Source of the DNA: Pseudolysinimonas yzui
Lineage (GTDB): Bacteria; Actinomycetota; Actinomycetes; Actinomycetales; Microbacteriaceae
Reading direction: 5' to 3'
NCBI RefSeq assembly: GCF_014653215.1
Contig: NZ_BNAI01000008.1
Location: 28,026 to 91,367, forward strand
DNA: 63,342 nt
In this document: piece after piece, positions 9,534 to 19,563 of the stretch
Numbering within the stretch: the first letter of the stretch is position 1
Layout: the number at the start of each line of letters is the position of its first letter
Made by a program: the position numbers and the translations under genes
The notes under the pieces: generated by a model
Told to the model about the DNA's origin: nothing
The model's input: the letters and a program-made list of their open reading frames with translations, nothing else
Database searches by the model: none

Positions 9534-9716
9534 TCAGGCTCGGCTCGAGCGGCGGGTGATCGCGTCGCGGCCGCCGTAGCCGCCCTGGCGGCGGGCCGCG
9601 AGAAACGCCTCGTTCCAGCGCAGTGCGGCCTCTTCGCGGCGCTTCGTCTCGATCGCCGTGAGCAAGGTGCGGGTCGAGACGGGAGGCAGCATCTCTCCAC
9701 GGTAGGCGCTGTGCAT
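9534..9716 (-). CDS. Small hypothetical protein (60 residues)
   Basis: The product is basic and aromatic, with the stretch RREEAALRWNEAFLAARRQGGYGGRD. No domain is recognised. ATG 9716 is preceded by TGGGAG at good spacing and lies 16 bases after the transglutaminase stop, so the two are probably co-transcribed. No Cys pair or membrane segment is present. Confidence 0.55.
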   Translation of the reverse strand: MHSAYRGEMLPPVSTRTLLTAIETKRREEAALRWNEAFLAARRQGGYGGRDAITRRSSRA

Positions 9717-9732
9717 GTGCGGGCTCCCAGGT

Positions 9733-10527
9733 TCAGTGCAGCACGACGGGCTGCAGGGTGTCGTCGCGCGGCAGTTCGTCGGCGACGGCCAGCACCCGCA
9801 GATCCGCGACGCGCACCGGCAGGTCGCCGCGGGCCGAGAGGAAGGCGATGTCGGCGGCATCCCGGCCGGTCGCGATGCGCACCAGGCTCTGCCGTGGGGC
9901 GAGCGTCGTGGCGTCGACCACGTGCCAGACCCCGTCGATCGCGGCCTCGGCGACGGCGTGGAAGTCCATCGGCGACAGGCCCGGGGCGTAGACGCCGACC
10001 ACGCGGGCCGGCACGTCGAGTGCGCGCAGGAAGGCGACGACGAGGTGGGCGAAGTCGCGGCACACCCCGCGGCGCGACAGCAGGGTGCGTACCGCGCCGT
10101 CGGTCGGCAGGCTCGAGCCGGGAACGTAGGCGATCCGCACGCCCACCCAGCTAGCGACGGCGGCGAGCAGTTCGGCACCGCGCAGCCCCGAGAACTCGGC
10201 GACGGCGATGGGGCGGAGGATGTCGGACTCGCAGTACCGGCTGGGCCGCAGGTAGCGGATCTCCTGCATCGCATCGAGGTCGGCGGCCGGGGCGGTGCCG
10301 GCCACGGCGGCGGAGTACTCGACGTGCACCCGGCCCGGCCCGACGTCGAGCACGTGGAGGCGACCGCCGTGGATGTCGTCGAGCACCGTCACGGGCAGCA
10401 CCCGACCCGACTGGGTGGCCTCGAAGCGTTCGGTGGCGCCGTACCCGGTGGCGACGGCGACGGCGAGGGCGAGATGGGCCGGCCCGTCGGATTCCAGGTC
10501 GAGGGTCACGGTCACATCGCGTCGCAT
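9733..10527 (-). CDS. Transglutaminase-like superfamily protein
   Basis: 264 residues. An N-terminal beta-rich region is followed by the transglutaminase-like core. The triad is visible: Cys in GVCRDFAHL, His in MDFHAVAEA and Asp in WHVVDAT. Such bacterial proteins are typically proteases or amidases rather than cross-linkers. No signal peptide is seen, so it is probably cytoplasmic. ATG 10527 (MRRDVTVTLDLE) was chosen because the upstream frame reads through the cspA terminator. It heads a short leftward unit with two small genes. Confidence 0.8.
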   Translation of the reverse strand: MRRDVTVTLDLESDGPAHLALAVAVATGYGATERFEATQSGRVLPVTVLDDIHGGRLHVLDVGPGRVHVEYSAAVAGTAPAADLDAMQEIRYLRPSRYCESDILRPIAVAEFSGLRGAELLAAVASWVGVRIAYVPGSSLPTDGAVRTLLSRRGVCRDFAHLVVAFLRALDVPARVVGVYAPGLSPMDFHAVAEAAIDGVWHVVDATTLAPRQSLVRIATGRDAADIAFLSARGDLPVRVADLRVLAVADELPRDDTLQPVVLH

Positions 10528-10573
10528 GGTGCATCGTCGCAGTCGCACCTGAACGACCGGCGCGGAATGGAAG

Positions 10574-10602
10574 AACCCCGCCCACTTCACGTGGACGGGG
10601 TT
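10574..10602 (-). terminator. Terminator hairpin after cspA
   Basis: AACCCCG and CCAC pair with GTGG and CGGGGTT around a short loop, about 20 bases after the cold-shock gene stop. The stem is strong, but the following bases are only moderately U-rich. It separates cspA from the transglutaminase gene downstream. Confidence 0.65.
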
Positions 10603-10621
10603 CGTTCGGTATGCGGGGCTA

Positions 10622-10825
10622 TCAGCCCTGCTGGATGTTCGACGCCTGAGGACCCTTGGGGCCCTGCGCGACGTCGTACTGGACCTTCTCGCCCTCGTTG
10701 AGGTCGCGACGTCCGCTACCGGCGATCGCGCTGAAGTGCGCGAACACGTCGGGAGTGCCGTCGTCAGGGGCGATGAAGCCAAAGCCCTTGTCGGCGTTGA
10801 ACCATTTGACGGTTCCAGTTGCCAT
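10622..10825 (-). CDS. cspA: Cold-shock protein, CspA family
   Basis: The 67-residue single cold-shock domain has both RNA-binding motifs, KGFGFI (RNP-1, residues 13-18) and VFAHFSAI (RNP-2, 27-34), and ends QASNIQQG. It binds single-stranded RNA/DNA and melts RNA structure. GAGAGAAG lies upstream of the ATG. It follows the fatty-acid desaturase in the same direction after two hairpins, a pairing that would suit cold adaptation. The desaturase-cspA gap is only 68 bases, so the long cold-responsive leader known from E. coli cspA cannot be accommodated unless it begins within the desaturase gene. Confidence 0.96.
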   Translation of the reverse strand: MATGTVKWFNADKGFGFIAPDDGTPDVFAHFSAIAGSGRRDLNEGEKVQYDVAQGPKGPQASNIQQG

Positions 10826-10855
10826 GATGTTGTTCTTCTCTCTACTGCGGTAAAT

Positions 10856-10892
10856 CCTGATCGAAGTGATCAGGGTCCGGTCTGCTGACCGG
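10856..10892 (-). terminator. Two hairpins between desaturase and cspA
   Basis: Leftward from the desaturase stop, CCGGTC-AGCA-GACCGG (10892-10877) is followed by CCTGATC-ACTTC-GATCAGG (10874-10856) and then ATTTA. They could terminate desaturase transcription or act as a folded leader for cspA. Confidence 0.5.
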
Positions 10893-10893
10893 G

Positions 10894-12021
10894 TCAGGTG
10901 CGTCGGTATCGACCGACGACCGGACAGGTGAAGGGGTCGCGCGCGAAGCGCCCGACCCGGGTGAGGTACTCGATGACGTCCGCGTAGGCGCGGGGGATCG
11001 AGGTCTCGGTATAGGGGATGTCGAGGGTGCGGCAGTGCTCGCGGACGATGCGGCGGGTCTTGGCGAGGTGCACGCGGGCCATGTTGGGGAACAGGTGGTG
11101 CTCGACCTGGTAGTTGAGCCCGCCGTAGATCGCACTGGCGAAGAAGCCGCCGCGGATGTTGCGGGAGGTGAGCACCTGCTTGGTGAAGAAGTCGAGCTTC
11201 GCGTCGCGCGCGATGATCGGCATGCCGATGTGGTTGGGCGCGAACGCCGCCCCCATGTAGAGCCCGAAGACCGCGATCTGAACGCCGAGGAAGGCGAAGG
11301 CCATGCCGAGCGGCAGAAACCAGAAGGCGGCGCCGAACACGATGGCGAAGCGGATGGTGAGCAGAATGAGCTCGAAGACGCGGCCCTTGACGCCCCGGCG
11401 GGTGAGCAGCCACTGGTACGACTGCACGTACAGGTTGAGGCCTTCGAGCGTCAGCAGCGGGAAGAACAGCCAGCCCTGACGCTTGTTGATGATCGCCATC
11501 AGGCCGCGGGCGTTCGTCGCCTTGTCGTCGGTGAAGGCGATGATGTCGCCGGCGATGTCGGGATCCTTGCCGACCTGGTTGGGGTTGGCGTGGTGGCGGG
11601 TGTGCTTGTTCATCCACCACGAGTAGCTCATGCCGACGAGCAGGTTGCCGACGAGTCGGCCGATCCGATCGTTCGCCGGGCCCGAGGCGAGCACCTGGCG
11701 GTGTGCGGCCTCGTGCGAGAAGAACGCGAACTGGGTGAAGAGGATGCCGAGGGCGGCCGCGATGAGCAGCTGCAGCCAGCTGTCGCCGAGCAGCACGAAG
11801 CCGGCGCCGGCGGCGGCGAGCGCGAGTCCGAGGCCGGTCATCAGGGTGATGTAGAACCAGCGGGCCCGACGGAGCAGACCGGTTTCGCGGATGACCTGGG
11901 CGACGGCGGTGAACTGGCGTGCCGGATCGACCTTCGCGTCTGTGCGAGGGGTGGTGGATCGGATCGCCCCGAGCGATGCGGCGCCCAACGGGACGGCGGG
12001 GTTCGAGATCTGTGAATCCAT
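10894..12021 (-). CDS. Membrane fatty-acid desaturase
   Basis: The 375-residue integral-membrane di-iron enzyme has three histidine boxes: HEAAH (near 128), HTRHH (near 163) and QVEHH (near 306). The Gln in the third box resembles front-end desaturases, but no cytochrome b5 domain is attached, so electrons must come from a separate ferredoxin or flavoprotein. Hydrophobic pairs lie between boxes. It introduces a double bond into acyl chains, raising membrane fluidity. It lies upstream of cspA in the same orientation. The acyl position cannot be read from sequence. Confidence 0.9.
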   Translation of the reverse strand: MDSQISNPAVPLGAASLGAIRSTTPRTDAKVDPARQFTAVAQVIRETGLLRRARWFYITLMTGLGLALAAAGAGFVLLGDSWLQLLIAAALGILFTQFAFFSHEAAHRQVLASGPANDRIGRLVGNLLVGMSYSWWMNKHTRHHANPNQVGKDPDIAGDIIAFTDDKATNARGLMAIINKRQGWLFFPLLTLEGLNLYVQSYQWLLTRRGVKGRVFELILLTIRFAIVFGAAFWFLPLGMAFAFLGVQIAVFGLYMGAAFAPNHIGMPIIARDAKLDFFTKQVLTSRNIRGGFFASAIYGGLNYQVEHHLFPNMARVHLAKTRRIVREHCRTLDIPYTETSIPRAYADVIEYLTRVGRFARDPFTCPVVGRYRRT

Positions 12022-12186
12022 CCGATCGGCGGCCCACCCGGAAGGGGTGAAGGCCGTGCATACGCCAAGGGCAAACGCCGATCGCTGTCCCCAGCCTAGG
12101 GGGTCGGGCTGGGAATCGGCCCTGCGTCATCCGAACCACCCGAAGAAGGTGTGGGCGCGGTCGCCGAAAATGCCGGAAGATCATCA

Positions 12187-12200
12187 TGTGAACGATCACG
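12187..12200 (+). promoter_or_regulatory. LacI-type operator over the start codon of the second regulator
   Basis: TGTGAACGATCACG overlaps GTG 12188. It shares TGAACGATCAC with the site at 13338-13348. A repressor here would autoregulate its own gene. Confidence 0.55.
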
Positions 12201-13240
12201 CGCCCGACCGGGTCGACCCTGAGCTGGGTCGTGGCCGGGCTCCGAACATCCGCGATGTCGCCCGGCTGGCGGGGGTTTCGTACCAGACGGTCTCGCGGGT
12301 GCTCAACGATCACCCCAGCATCCGGCCCTCCACCCGGGAGCGCGTGCTCGAGGTGATCGCCGAGACCGGCTACCGCCCGAACCCCGCGGCCCGGGCGCTC
12401 GTGACGAGCCGCTCGCGCACGATCGGCGTGCTCACCTCGCAGAGTTTCCAGTACGGCCCGGCGACGAGCATCGCGGCGATCGAGATCGCGGCCCGGGATG
12501 CCGGCTACCGCTCGAGCGTCACGTCGATCGCGTCGACCGACGTCACGTCGATCCGCGCGGCGCTCGACTACCTGATGAGCCAGTCGGTCGAAGCGCTCGT
12601 GGTGATCGCCCCGCAGCAGCGGGTGCTCGAGGTCATCGCCGAGATCGCCCCCGACGTGCCCTACGTCACGCTGCAGACCGCCGATCTCGCCGACGGACAC
12701 GGGATGTCGACCGACCAGACCCTCGGCGCGCGGCTCGCCACCCGGCACCTCATCGAGCTCGGGCACACCGAGATCCTGCACATCTCCGGCCCCCAGGACT
12801 GGATCGAGGCCGAGGCCAGGATGCAGGGCTACCTCGAGGAGATCGACGCCGCCGATCTGCGCACCCGGGCCCCGATCCTGGGTGACTGGAGCGCGCACTT
12901 CGGCTACTACGCGGGTCTCGAGCTGCTGCGCTTCCGCGACTTCTCCGCGGTGTTCGCCAGCAACGACCAGATGGCGCTGGGCTTCATGCACGCCTGCCGC
13001 GACATGGATCTGCGGATTCCCGAGGACATCAGCCTCGTCGGTTTCGACGACATCCCGGAGGCGGCGCACTTCGCCCCGCCCCTCACGACGGTGCGTCAGA
13101 ACTTCTCGGAGATCGGGCGGCGTGCGGTCGCACTGCTCATGGCCGAGCTGCGCGGCGCGGTGCCGGATCACGACCTCGTCGTTCCCGAGCTCATCGTGCG
13201 GGAGTCGACGGCGGCTCCGCCACCCGGCATGCGGGGCTGA
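12188..13240 (+). CDS. LacI-family transcriptional regulator of the second pentose locus
   Basis: 350 residues. The HTH is [20 protein letters not shown], followed by the hinge [19 protein letters not shown] and a sugar-binding domain that ends [20 protein letters not shown]. It is a clear paralogue of the regulator at 6923-7936. GTG 12188 was preferred because GGAAG lies 9 bases upstream; an in-frame ATG at 12170 has no ribosome site. It precedes araD2-chvE-gguA-gguB in the same direction, separated by a promoter and operators, so an arabinose- or xylose-type inducer is inferred. Confidence 0.88.
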   Translation: MNDHAPDRVDPELGRGRAPNIRDVARLAGVSYQTVSRVLNDHPSIRPSTRERVLEVIAETGYRPNPAARALVTSRSRTIGVLTSQSFQYGPATSIAAIEIAARDAGYRSSVTSIASTDVTSIRAALDYLMSQSVEALVVIAPQQRVLEVIAEIAPDVPYVTLQTADLADGHGMSTDQTLGARLATRHLIELGHTEILHISGPQDWIEAEARMQGYLEEIDAADLRTRAPILGDWSAHFGYYAGLELLRFRDFSAVFASNDQMALGFMHACRDMDLRIPEDISLVGFDDIPEAAHFAPPLTTVRQNFSEIGRRAVALLMAELRGAVPDHDLVVPELIVRESTAAPPPGMRG

Positions 13241-13282
13241 CGCCTCGCAGGTCACGTTCCGGTCACGGGTGCTCTTTCGGGT

Positions 13283-13312
13283 TTGCGGATGTGACCGTTT
13301 CGTGTTTAGCAT
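13283..13312 (+). promoter_or_regulatory. Promoter of the araD2-ABC transporter operon
   Basis: TTGCGG (13283-13288), an 18-base spacer and TAGCAT (13307-13312) form a plausible promoter with a start near 13319, immediately before two LacI-type operators. Confidence 0.5.
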
Positions 13313-13323
13313 GGGCCGTCTCG

Positions 13324-13349
13324 TGTGACCGGTCACATGAACGATCACA
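13324..13349 (+). promoter_or_regulatory. Tandem LacI-type operators
   Basis: TGTGACCGGTCACA (13324-13337) is a perfect 14-base palindrome. It overlaps a second site, CATGAACGATCACA (13336-13349), by two bases. Placed just after the predicted transcription start, they would act as a road-block for the transport operon. Confidence 0.7.
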
Positions 13350-13391
13350 TCCCGAGGCGAGAACGGTTTCGAACAGACGATGGAGTCACAC

Positions 13392-14144
13392 GTGAGTGAG
13401 CGGCAAGCGGTGCGTGCGGGAATCCCCGGCGCGTCGACCGACTTCACCCCGGAACTCCAGGTCACCATCGCCCGCGTGCGGGAAGACGTCGCCGCCCTGC
13501 ACGCCGAACTCGTGCGCTACGGGCTCGTCGTCTGGACGGGCGGCAACGTGTCGGCGCGCGTGCCCGGTGCCGACCTGTTCGTCATCAAGCCGAGCGGCGT
13601 CTCCTACGACGAACTCGCCCCCGCGAACATGATCCTCTGCGACCTCGACGGCGCGATCATCCCCGACACCCCCGGCGCCGACCGCGCCCCGTCGAGCGAC
13701 ACCGCGGCCCACGCCCACGTCTACCGGAACATGCCGGAGGTCGGCGGGGTCGTGCACACCCACTCGCCGTACGCCACCGCCTGGGCGGCGCGCGGCGAAG
13801 CGATCCCCTGCGTGCTCACCGCGATCGCCGACGAGTTCGGCGGCGACATCCCGGTCGGCCCCTTCGCGGTCATCGGCGACGCCTCGATCGGTGAGGGCAT
13901 CGTCAGCACGCTCACCGGGCACCGCTCGCGCGCCGTGCTGATGCAGGGCCACGGGCCGTTCACGATCGGCTCCGACGCGCGGGACGCCGTCAAGGCGGCC
14001 GTCATGGTCGAGGATGCGGCGCGCGCCGTGCACCTCGCCCGCCAGCTCGGCGACCCGCAACGGCTTCCGGCCGCGACGATCGACGCGCTGTTCGCGCGTT
14101 ACCAGAACGTCTACGGACAGCACCCCGACGGGGCGCTGTCATGA
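13392..14144 (+). CDS. araD: L-ribulose-5-phosphate 4-epimerase (second copy)
   Basis: 250 residues, closely similar to the copy at 6187-6888: [51 protein letters not shown] and C-terminal NVYGQ are all kept, so it should be active. It has a longer N-terminus of about 25 residues. GTG 13392 is preferred over ATG 13380 because GGAG lies 6 bases before it. No araA or araB accompanies this copy; it is the first gene of a sugar-transport operon. A related class II aldolase substrate is possible. Confidence 0.88.
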   Translation: MSERQAVRAGIPGASTDFTPELQVTIARVREDVAALHAELVRYGLVVWTGGNVSARVPGADLFVIKPSGVSYDELAPANMILCDLDGAIIPDTPGADRAPSSDTAAHAHVYRNMPEVGGVVHTHSPYATAWAARGEAIPCVLTAIADEFGGDIPVGPFAVIGDASIGEGIVSTLTGHRSRAVLMQGHGPFTIGSDARDAVKAAVMVEDAARAVHLARQLGDPQRLPAATIDALFARYQNVYGQHPDGALS

Positions 14145-14250
14145 CCACAGGACTCCCCGGGCAGCAGCCCGGACGAGAGGCCCGGCTTTCATGGACGAAG
14201 CCGGCCATTGCACTAACGACAACGGCGTCCATTCAGAAAGGAATCACACA

Positions 14251-15366
14251 GTGAAGAAGCGAAGTGTGCTCGCGCTCGTCGCCTCCGCTGCCCTCGCGCT
14301 CGGCCTCGTGGCCTGCGCCCCGGCCGCAGATGGTGGCAGCGAAGGCGATGGCGGCCTGATCGGCATCGCCATGCCCACCCGTTCCTCGGAGCGCTGGATT
14401 CAGGACGGCGACGCCCTGAAGGCCCAGTTCGAGGAGGCCGGCTTCGAGGTCGACCTGCAGTACGCAGAAGACGACATCCCGACTCAGGTCAGCCAGATCG
14501 AGAACATGGTCACCAAGGGCGCTGTCGCGCTCGTCGTGGCCGCGATCGACGGCACCACCCTCACCACCGTGCTCGAAGAAGCCGCCAGCCAGGATGTCGT
14601 CGTCATCGCGTACGACCGCCTGCTGCGTGACACCGAAGCGGTGAGCTACTACGCCACGTTCGACAACTTCAAGGTCGGACAGCAGCAGGCGTGGTCGGTG
14701 CTCAACGGCCTCGGCCTGACCGAGCTCGACGGCACCCCGATCGCGGACGCCCCTGCCGGACCGTTCAACATCGAGCTGTTCGCCGGCTCGCTCGACGACA
14801 ACAACGCGTTCTTCTTCTTCGATGGCGCGTGGAGCGTGCTCGAGCCGCTGATCGAAGACGGAACGCTCGTCGTGAAGTCGGGTCAGACCGACATCGAGCA
14901 GGTCGCCACGCTGCGCTGGGACGGTGAGACCGCTCAGAGCCGCATGGAGGACATCCTCGCGTCGCAGTACTCCGACGGCTCGACGGTCGACGCCGTGCTG
15001 TCGCCCTACGACGGCATCAGCCGTGGCATCATCTCCGCCCTGACCGACGCCGGCTACACCGTCGGCGCCGACTTCCCGATCATCTCGGGTCAGGACGCGG
15101 AGTTGGACAGCGTCAAGGCGATCATCGCCGGTGAGCAGTACGCGACCATCTTCAAGGACACGCGCCTTCTCGCCGCCAAGGCCGCCGAGATCACCATCGC
15201 CGCGCTGAGCGGCGAGGAGCCGGAGATCAACGACACCGAGACGTACAACAACGGCGTGAAGGTCGTGCCGTCGTACCTCCTCGAGCCGTTCATCGTCGTG
15301 GCGGACAACATCCAGGAGCAGCTGGTCGACAGCGGCTACTGGACCGACGAGGAGATCAACGGCTAA
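14251..15366 (+). CDS. chvE: Sugar ABC transporter substrate-binding lipoprotein, ChvE type
   Basis: 371 residues. The signal peptide ends in LGLVACAP, a lipobox with Cys21, so the mature protein is anchored in the outer face of the membrane. The body is a periplasmic-binding-protein-like sugar-binding domain (IGIAMPTRSSERWIQDGD) typical of the ChvE/multiple-monosaccharide branch, which binds arabinose, xylose, glucose or galactose. GTG 14251 has AAAGGA 8 bases upstream. The 106-base gap after araD2 holds two GC hairpins but no obvious promoter. A very stable hairpin follows the stop. Confidence 0.93.
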   Translation: MKKRSVLALVASAALALGLVACAPAADGGSEGDGGLIGIAMPTRSSERWIQDGDALKAQFEEAGFEVDLQYAEDDIPTQVSQIENMVTKGAVALVVAAIDGTTLTTVLEEAASQDVVVIAYDRLLRDTEAVSYYATFDNFKVGQQQAWSVLNGLGLTELDGTPIADAPAGPFNIELFAGSLDDNNAFFFFDGAWSVLEPLIEDGTLVVKSGQTDIEQVATLRWDGETAQSRMEDILASQYSDGSTVDAVLSPYDGISRGIISALTDAGYTVGADFPIISGQDAELDSVKAIIAGEQYATIFKDTRLLAAKAAEITIAALSGEEPEINDTETYNNGVKVVPSYLLEPFIVVADNIQEQLVDSGYWTDEEING

Positions 15367-15384
15367 GTCCGTTTTCTCTTCACC

Positions 15385-15423
15385 ACTCCTGGTGGGGGGA
15401 GCTACGCTCCCCCCACCAGGAGT
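15385..15423 (+). terminator. 18-bp perfect hairpin between chvE and gguA
   Basis: The arm ACTCCTGGTGGGGGGAGC pairs perfectly with its complement around a TAC loop. It lies 18 bases after the binding-protein stop and 43 before the ATPase start. There is no U-tract. It probably protects the 3' end of chvE mRNA or partly terminates, giving more binding protein than membrane components. Confidence 0.75.
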
Positions 15424-15466
15424 TCCCGAATACAACGTCGTTTCTTAGAAAGCTGGTCGGATCGCG

Positions 15467-16995
<1,529 letters not shown>

Positions 16996-16996
<1 letters not shown>

Positions 16997-18243
16997 TGTC
17001 CGAACCGACCACTCGCCCGCCGTCGATCCCGACCGACGCGCCCCCGGTGAACCGCTTCACGTCGGCGCTGGCCCACGTCGTCACCGACCTCGGCCGCAAC
17101 GGCATCTTCGTCGCCCTCATCGCGGTCGTCGTGCTGTTCTCGATCACGACGAGCGGCGTTCTGCTGAGGCCGCAGAACATCTCCAACCTCATCGTGCAGA
17201 ACGGGTACATCCTCGTGCTCGCGATCGGGATGGTGTTCATCATCGTCGCCGGGCACATCGACCTCTCGGTGGGGTCGGTGGCCGCCTTCATCGGCGCCAT
17301 CTCGGGCGTTCTGGTGTCGCCGTTGTATCTCGGCCTGCCGTGGTGGGCCGCGATCGTCATCTCTCTGCTCGTCGGGGCGGTGGTGGGGGCCTGGCAGGGC
17401 TTCTGGGTCGCCTTCGTCGGCATTCCAGCGTTCATCGTGACGCTGGCCGGGATGCTCATCTTCCGAGGTCTGGCGCTCGTCGCCCTCGGCAACCAGAACA
17501 TCGGATCGTTCCCGGCCGAGTACCGAGCGCTCGGCAACGGCTTCCTCAGCTTCCTCGAGGTGCCGTACGGCGCTCGGGGACACATCGACCTCATCACCCT
17601 CGCGGCGGGTGCGCTCGCGATCATCGGCATCGTCGTGCAGTCGCTGCGCACCCGGCGCGGTCGCCAGAGCTACGCCCAGGAGGTCGAGCCGCTCGGCTGG
17701 TTCCTGCTCAAGATGGCCCTCGCCGTCTTCGGCATCGGCGCGTTCACCTTCGCGCTCGCCCAGGCGAAGGGTCTGCCGATCACGCTCATCGTGCTCGCCG
17801 CGCTCGTGCTCATCTACGGCATCATCCAGAACCGGTCGGTCTTCGGTCGCCACGTCTACGCGATCGGCGGCAACCGCCACGCCGCCGAACTGTCGGGCAT
17901 CAAGACCCGCCAAGTGGACTTCTGGCTGTTCGTCAACATGGGCACCCTCGCGGCGCTCGCCGGCCTGATCTTCACGGCGCGCCTCAACCTGGCCGGTCCG
18001 AAGGCGGGTGACGGCTTCGAGCTCGAGGCCATCTCGGCCGCCTTCATCGGCGGTGCCGCGGTGCAGGGCGGCGTCGGCACGATCGGCGGCGCGATCATCG
18101 GCGGTCTCATCATCGGTGTGCTCAACAACGGCATGTCGCTGATGGGGATCGGCATCGAGTGGCAGCAGGCCGTGAAGGGCCTCGTACTGCTGCTCGCCGT
18201 CGCCTTCGACGTCTTCAACAAGCGGCGCTCCGGCGGTCGTTGA
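16996..18243 (+). CDS. gguB: Sugar ABC transporter permease
   Basis: 415 residues with about ten membrane helices. The EAA-like region AIGGNRHAAELSGIKT and the GAAVQGGVGTIGGAIIGGLIIG block are typical of XylH/GguB permeases. ATG 16996 overlaps the ATPase stop (TGATG), so translation is coupled. With the neighbours it completes an importer for aldopentoses or related hexoses. Confidence 0.94.
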
Positions 18244-18262
18244 CACATGGGGTGTTGACACC

Positions 18263-18676
18263 ATGATCGAGCGCGACCCCGCCCTGTTGCCCGGCCCGAC
18301 GGCCGGCCAGTGGCAGGGTCGCGCTCGACTGGTGTTCGCAGCTTCGGTCGGGTTGCTGCTGGTCACCCTCGGAGCGCTCGGGTTCGGCTGGCGGCCGCAT
18401 CCCGTCGTGCTGATCGTCCCCGGCGTCGTCATTCTGGCGGGGTTCGTCGCCTGGATCGTCCTCGGCGAGTCCGCCCTGCGCCGGATGCGGGCGGAGCACG
18501 ACAGCGGCTACTCGACGACCCTCGACGTGAGCGAGATCGATCTGCGCGATCCGCGCACCGGCGTGCTGGTCCGCGCCGCGGGGGAGCCCCCCGTCCAGCC
18601 GCGGCAGGAGGCGCTGGTCTGGCGGATGTTGCAGTTCCCGCGCGGCTCACTGCTGGACCGCTCGCCGCGGGACTGA
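18263..18676 (+). CDS. Hypothetical membrane protein (137 residues)
   Basis: Two hydrophobic segments (about 24-44 and 48-67) are followed by a charged cytoplasmic-type tail. No family is recognised. It follows gguB by 19 bases in the same direction and may be the last gene of the sugar-transport operon, but nothing in it suggests a transport role. It ends 2 bases from the convergent IclR gene. Confidence 0.6.
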   Translation: MIERDPALLPGPTAGQWQGRARLVFAASVGLLLVTLGALGFGWRPHPVVLIVPGVVILAGFVAWIVLGESALRRMRAEHDSGYSTTLDVSEIDLRDPRTGVLVRAAGEPPVQPRQEALVWRMLQFPRGSLLDRSPRD

Positions 18677-18678
18677 CC

Positions 18679-19443
18679 TCAGCGCCCGCGCAGGCGCTGC
18701 GTCAACCGGTGCGCGTGCTCGAGCAGCAGTCGCCCGAGCTCCGGCCGGCGGTCGGCCGAGAACCGGGCTTCGATTCCGGTGAGGCTGAGCGCCCACGCGG
18801 GCTGATCGGAACCGTCGAACACGGCGGCGCCCATTCCCCAGCTGCCTTCGACGAGGAGCCCGGGGTTGAGCGCGTACCCGGCGGCACGCGTCGCGGTCAC
18901 CCGGTCTCGTATGCGCGCAGGTTCGTGCGCCGGCCCGAACGCCGAGAGGTCGGCCGCGGAGAGGTAACGATCGACGGCGGCATCGGGCAGGAACGCGAGG
19001 ATCGCCAGCCCCGCCGACGCGACGCCGAGCGGAAAGCGGATGCCCTCGTGCAGCACGTGGGAGCGGATCGGGAAGGCGCCGTCTTCGCGCAGCAGGCAGA
19101 CGGTCTCGTCGCCGCGGCGGGCGGAGAGGAACGCGCTCTCGCCCGTCGCCTCGGCGAGAGCCCGCACGATGGGTCGCGCGGGCGCTGTGATGTCGTAGCG
19201 CTCGGCGGCGGCGGCGCCGAGCAGGTAGAGCTCGGGGCCGGGAACCCACCGCCCCGACAGGGCGTCGTGGTCGACGAAGCCTTCGGCGGCAAGCGAGGCG
19301 AGGAGCCGGTGCGCGGTCGGTCGGGTGAGACCCGTCGCGGTGGCGACCGCTGAGGCGCTCACGCCGCGCGGCATCGCGGCGCCCACGGCGCGCAGCACCG
19401 CGGCGGCGCGACCGATCACCTGCGTACCCGGAACCGACGTCAT
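18679..19443 (-). CDS. IclR-family regulator divergent from the CoA-transferase operon
   Basis: 254 residues. A winged HTH (VSASAVATATGLTRPTAHRL, near 28-47) precedes an IclR effector domain. It probably controls pcaIJF, since its start faces that operon and two matching palindromes lie between them. ATG 19443 was chosen: the -10 CATAAT is exactly 12 bases upstream, so the mRNA is leaderless. The -10 lies within an operator, indicating autorepression. The ligand is unknown; beta-ketoadipate-pathway acids are typical for this family. Confidence 0.85.
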   Translation of the reverse strand: MTSVPGTQVIGRAAAVLRAVGAAMPRGVSASAVATATGLTRPTAHRLLASLAAEGFVDHDALSGRWVPGPELYLLGAAAAERYDITAPARPIVRALAEATGESAFLSARRGDETVCLLREDGAFPIRSHVLHEGIRFPLGVASAGLAILAFLPDAAVDRYLSAADLSAFGPAHEPARIRDRVTATRAAGYALNPGLLVEGSWGMGAAVFDGSDQPAWALSLTGIEARFSADRRPELGRLLLEHAHRLTQRLRGR

Positions 19444-19459
19444 GTCCACATTATGGACA
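19443..19459 (-). promoter_or_regulatory. IclR operator overlapping the regulator's own -10
   Basis: TGTCCACATTATGGACA is an inverted repeat (TGTCCA/TGGACA). On the minus strand its centre supplies the CATAAT -10 of the regulator gene, and its edge is the A of the start codon. A bound IclR protein would shut off its own synthesis. Confidence 0.65.
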
Positions 19460-19493
19460 GCAGAGGGGGCGAAAGGCCACATCTCGACCGACT

Positions 19494-19523
19494 TTCGACA
19501 GAACCGCAAGCGCCGCATACGCT
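19494..19523 (+). promoter_or_regulatory. Promoter of the CoA-transferase/thiolase operon
   Basis: TTCGAC (19494-19499), an 18-base spacer and TACGCT (19518-19523) give a start near 19530, inside the second operator. AAGGAG precedes the first ATG. Confidence 0.55.
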
Positions 19524-19528
19524 GATTT

Positions 19529-19545
19529 CGACCACGATGTGGACA
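19529..19545 (+). promoter_or_regulatory. Second IclR operator at the pcaI transcription start
   Basis: CGACCACGATGTGGACA, read on the other strand as TGTCCACATCGTGGTCG, matches the site at 19443-19459 in 13 of 17 positions. It covers the predicted start of the pcaIJF transcript. Confidence 0.6.
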
Positions 19546-19563
19546 CGCACACGAAGGAGTGGC

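Noticed and set aside
7391-9559. 722-codon rightward frame opposite the LacI gene and over the MFS gene
   Set aside because: Low-complexity Arg/Ala/Gly translation, no ribosome site, and both strands already carry clear genes.
12170-12187. ATG start for the second LacI gene
   Set aside because: No ribosome site before it, while GTG 12188 has GGAAG at good spacing; kept only as an alternative.
14145-14250. Possible terminator between araD2 and chvE
   Set aside because: GC hairpins are present but no U-tract, and the genes' roles and direction suggest one operon.
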